DNA from: Clostridia bacterium
GTDB taxonomy: Bacteria > Bacillota > Clostridia > Oscillospirales > Acutalibacteraceae
Direction of reading: 5' to 3'
DNA: 64,000 nt
NCBI GenBank assembly: GCA_017399065.1
Contig: JAFQEL010000002.1
Location: 39,406 to 103,405, forward strand
The notes beneath the pieces are model-generated. The model saw only the letters and a program-made list of their open reading frames with translations, ran no database searches and was not told where the DNA came from. Position numbers and translations under genes: made by a program. Each line of letters begins with the position of its first letter. Position 1 is the first letter of the stretch. This document shows positions 63,125-64,000 of the stretch, piece by piece.

Positions 63125-63604
63125 ATGAATGTTACTATTATTTGTCTTGGAAAACTGAAAGAAGATTATTTACGTGCCGCTTGTGCAGAATATGCCAAGC
63201 GGCTGAGTGCATTCTGCAAGCTCGATATTGTTGAGCTCAACCCCGTGCGTCTGCCCGACAATCCTTCACAGGCACAGATTGACTCCGCACTTGAGGAAGA
63301 GGCGAAGCTGATTGCCGCAAAAATCCCGAAGGGTGCCGCCTGCTTTGCGATGTGTATTGAGGGTAAGCAGTATTCCTCACCCGAATTCAGCTCGCTTATT
63401 CACAGCGCCGCTATAGACGGCGGTGCAAACGTTGTATTCATAATCGGCAGCTCATACGGACTGAGCGAAAGCATCAAAAGACAGTGCCGTATCAGGCTAT
63501 CTATGTCTAAGATGACATTTCCGCATCAGCTTGCAAGAGTAATGCTGCTTGAGCAGATTTACCGTGCGTTTCAGATTGAAAACGGCGGAAAGTACCATAA
63601 GTGA
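63125..63604 (+). CDS. rlmH: 23S rRNA (pseudouridine-1915-N3)-methyltransferase
   Basis: This 159-aa SPOUT methyltransferase has VTIICLGKLKEDYLRAACAE, CFAMCIEGKQYSSPEFS, VVFIIGSSYGLSESIK and the C-terminal RLSMSKMTFPHQLARVMLLE / QIYRAFQIENGGKYHK knot signature. It methylates pseudouridine 1915 in helix 69 of 23S rRNA. walJ-rlmH adjacency is the usual Firmicutes order. The TGA stop (63602-63604) is the first three bases of an 11-bp hairpin stem at the start of repeat element A3. Confidence 0.97.
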   Translation: MNVTIICLGKLKEDYLRAACAEYAKRLSAFCKLDIVELNPVRLPDNPSQAQIDSALEEEAKLIAAKIPKGAACFAMCIEGKQYSSPEFSSLIHSAAIDGGANVVFIIGSSYGLSESIKRQCRIRLSMSKMTFPHQLARVMLLEQIYRAFQIENGGKYHK

Positions 63605-64000
63605 CGTTGAGCTTTGCTCAACGTCAGCGATATAAATCCCTTGCGGGATTTGCGATATATCTTCAATTCGATATGTTGCTCCGCAACGCGATATGCGCTG
63701 CGGCGCGCGAGGGGATTTATATCATATCGCAGGCGAGAGAAACGAGCCTATATCGCAATCGAATGAATATGAGATTATATCGAATTTGCCGCAAGGCAAA
63801 TATATCGCGTGACCGACAGGTCACATAATTTTCAAAACTTCAGCGATATAAATCCCTTACGGGATTTGCGATATATCTTCGATCTGATATGTTGCTTCGC
63901 AACGCGATATGCGCTGCGGCGCGTGAGGGGATTTATATCATATCGCAGGCGAGAGAAACGAGCCTATATCGCAATCGAATGAATATGAGATTATATCGGA
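63602..64000 (+). repeat. Family A hairpin-cassette element, two tandem copies A3/A4, truncated by window end
   Basis: TGACGTTGAGC-TTT-GCTCAACGTCA (63602-63626, containing the rlmH stop) is followed by a 216-bp unit starting CAGCGATATAAATCCC at 63625, repeated from 63841 and cut at 64000. The cassettes are AAATCCCTTGCGGGATTT, GTTGCTCCGCAAC, GCGCTGCGGCGC, core AGGCGAGAGAAACGAGCCT, TTTGCCGCAAGGCAAA and GTGACCGACAGGTCAC. No gene is credible in this 396-nt stretch. Confidence 0.88.

Noticed and set aside
63602..63626. Ordinary intrinsic terminator after rlmH
   Set aside because: The 11-bp hairpin is followed by GCGATATAAATCC rather than a T-run, and equivalent hairpins sit at every family A junction.

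Overview
The window is a contiguous piece of a chromosome from a member of the Clostridia, most likely a gut Oscillospiraceae/Ruminococcaceae relative. This is inferred from three things: the Firmicutes-type rimP-nusA-ylxR-infB-rbfA-truB-ribF order, the walJ-rlmH pair and single-chain clade-II-like PurL, and the many short palindromic intergenic repeats. Shine-Dalgarno sequences are strong (AGGAGG types) and sigma-A promoters have 17-nt spacers. No tRNA, rRNA operon, phage, transposase or CRISPR array was seen.

Layout. 1-6915 (minus) is the N-terminal 2305 codons of a giant secreted metallophosphoesterase that runs off the window. 6916-8443 is non-coding and holds a block of palindromic repeats. 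8444-9492 carries a dCMP-deaminase-type protein and a papain-like protein. 9696-12930 (minus) is a sensor kinase/response regulator pair. 13014-32461 is a surface-glycan region built around a divergent promoter hub at 17.4-17.9 kb. On the minus side are a GH88-like hydrolase, a GT4, an ATP-grasp ligase and a GINT1-type propeller protein. On the plus side are an EpsC/CapD-type dehydratase, an EpsG-type polymerase, four glycosyltransferases, a pyruvyl transferase, a PI-PLC-like phosphodiesterase, a PfkB kinase, a Gfo/Idh oxidoreductase, a QueG-like Fe-S protein and a secreted GH98-like protein. No flippase or priming transferase is visible. 32599-40125 (minus) is the translation/transcription factor operon (rimP to ribF) with nrnA inserted. 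40305-43583 holds a VTT membrane protein and a Ca2+-type P-ATPase. 43684-44024 is the RNase P RNA, followed by an LCP ligase, UxaC and a ferredoxin-type aldo/keto reductase. 48042-60437 (minus) holds a zinc-ribbon membrane protein, an SDR, a lipoprotein, a CNNM/CorC protein, Alr, an O-acetylhomoserine sulfhydrylase, an ApgM-family enzyme and PurL. 61036-63604 (plus) is murA-walJ-rlmH.

The most unusual content is not protein-coding. Two unrelated families of about 200-260 bp elements share one architecture. Family A has 4 units at three sites and uses the delimiter word ATATCG. Family B has 3 copies and uses the delimiter AAATCATG. In each, a conserved core is surrounded by small hairpin cassettes separated by a fixed delimiter. 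At all three family-A sites the element abuts a gene-specific hairpin that contains the stop codon of the preceding gene. Stems show compensatory changes between copies, and cassettes appear to be gained at the delimiter. Three simpler palindromic repeat families (C, D, E) are scattered through other intergenic gaps. All calls are by eye from sequence; no database search was run.
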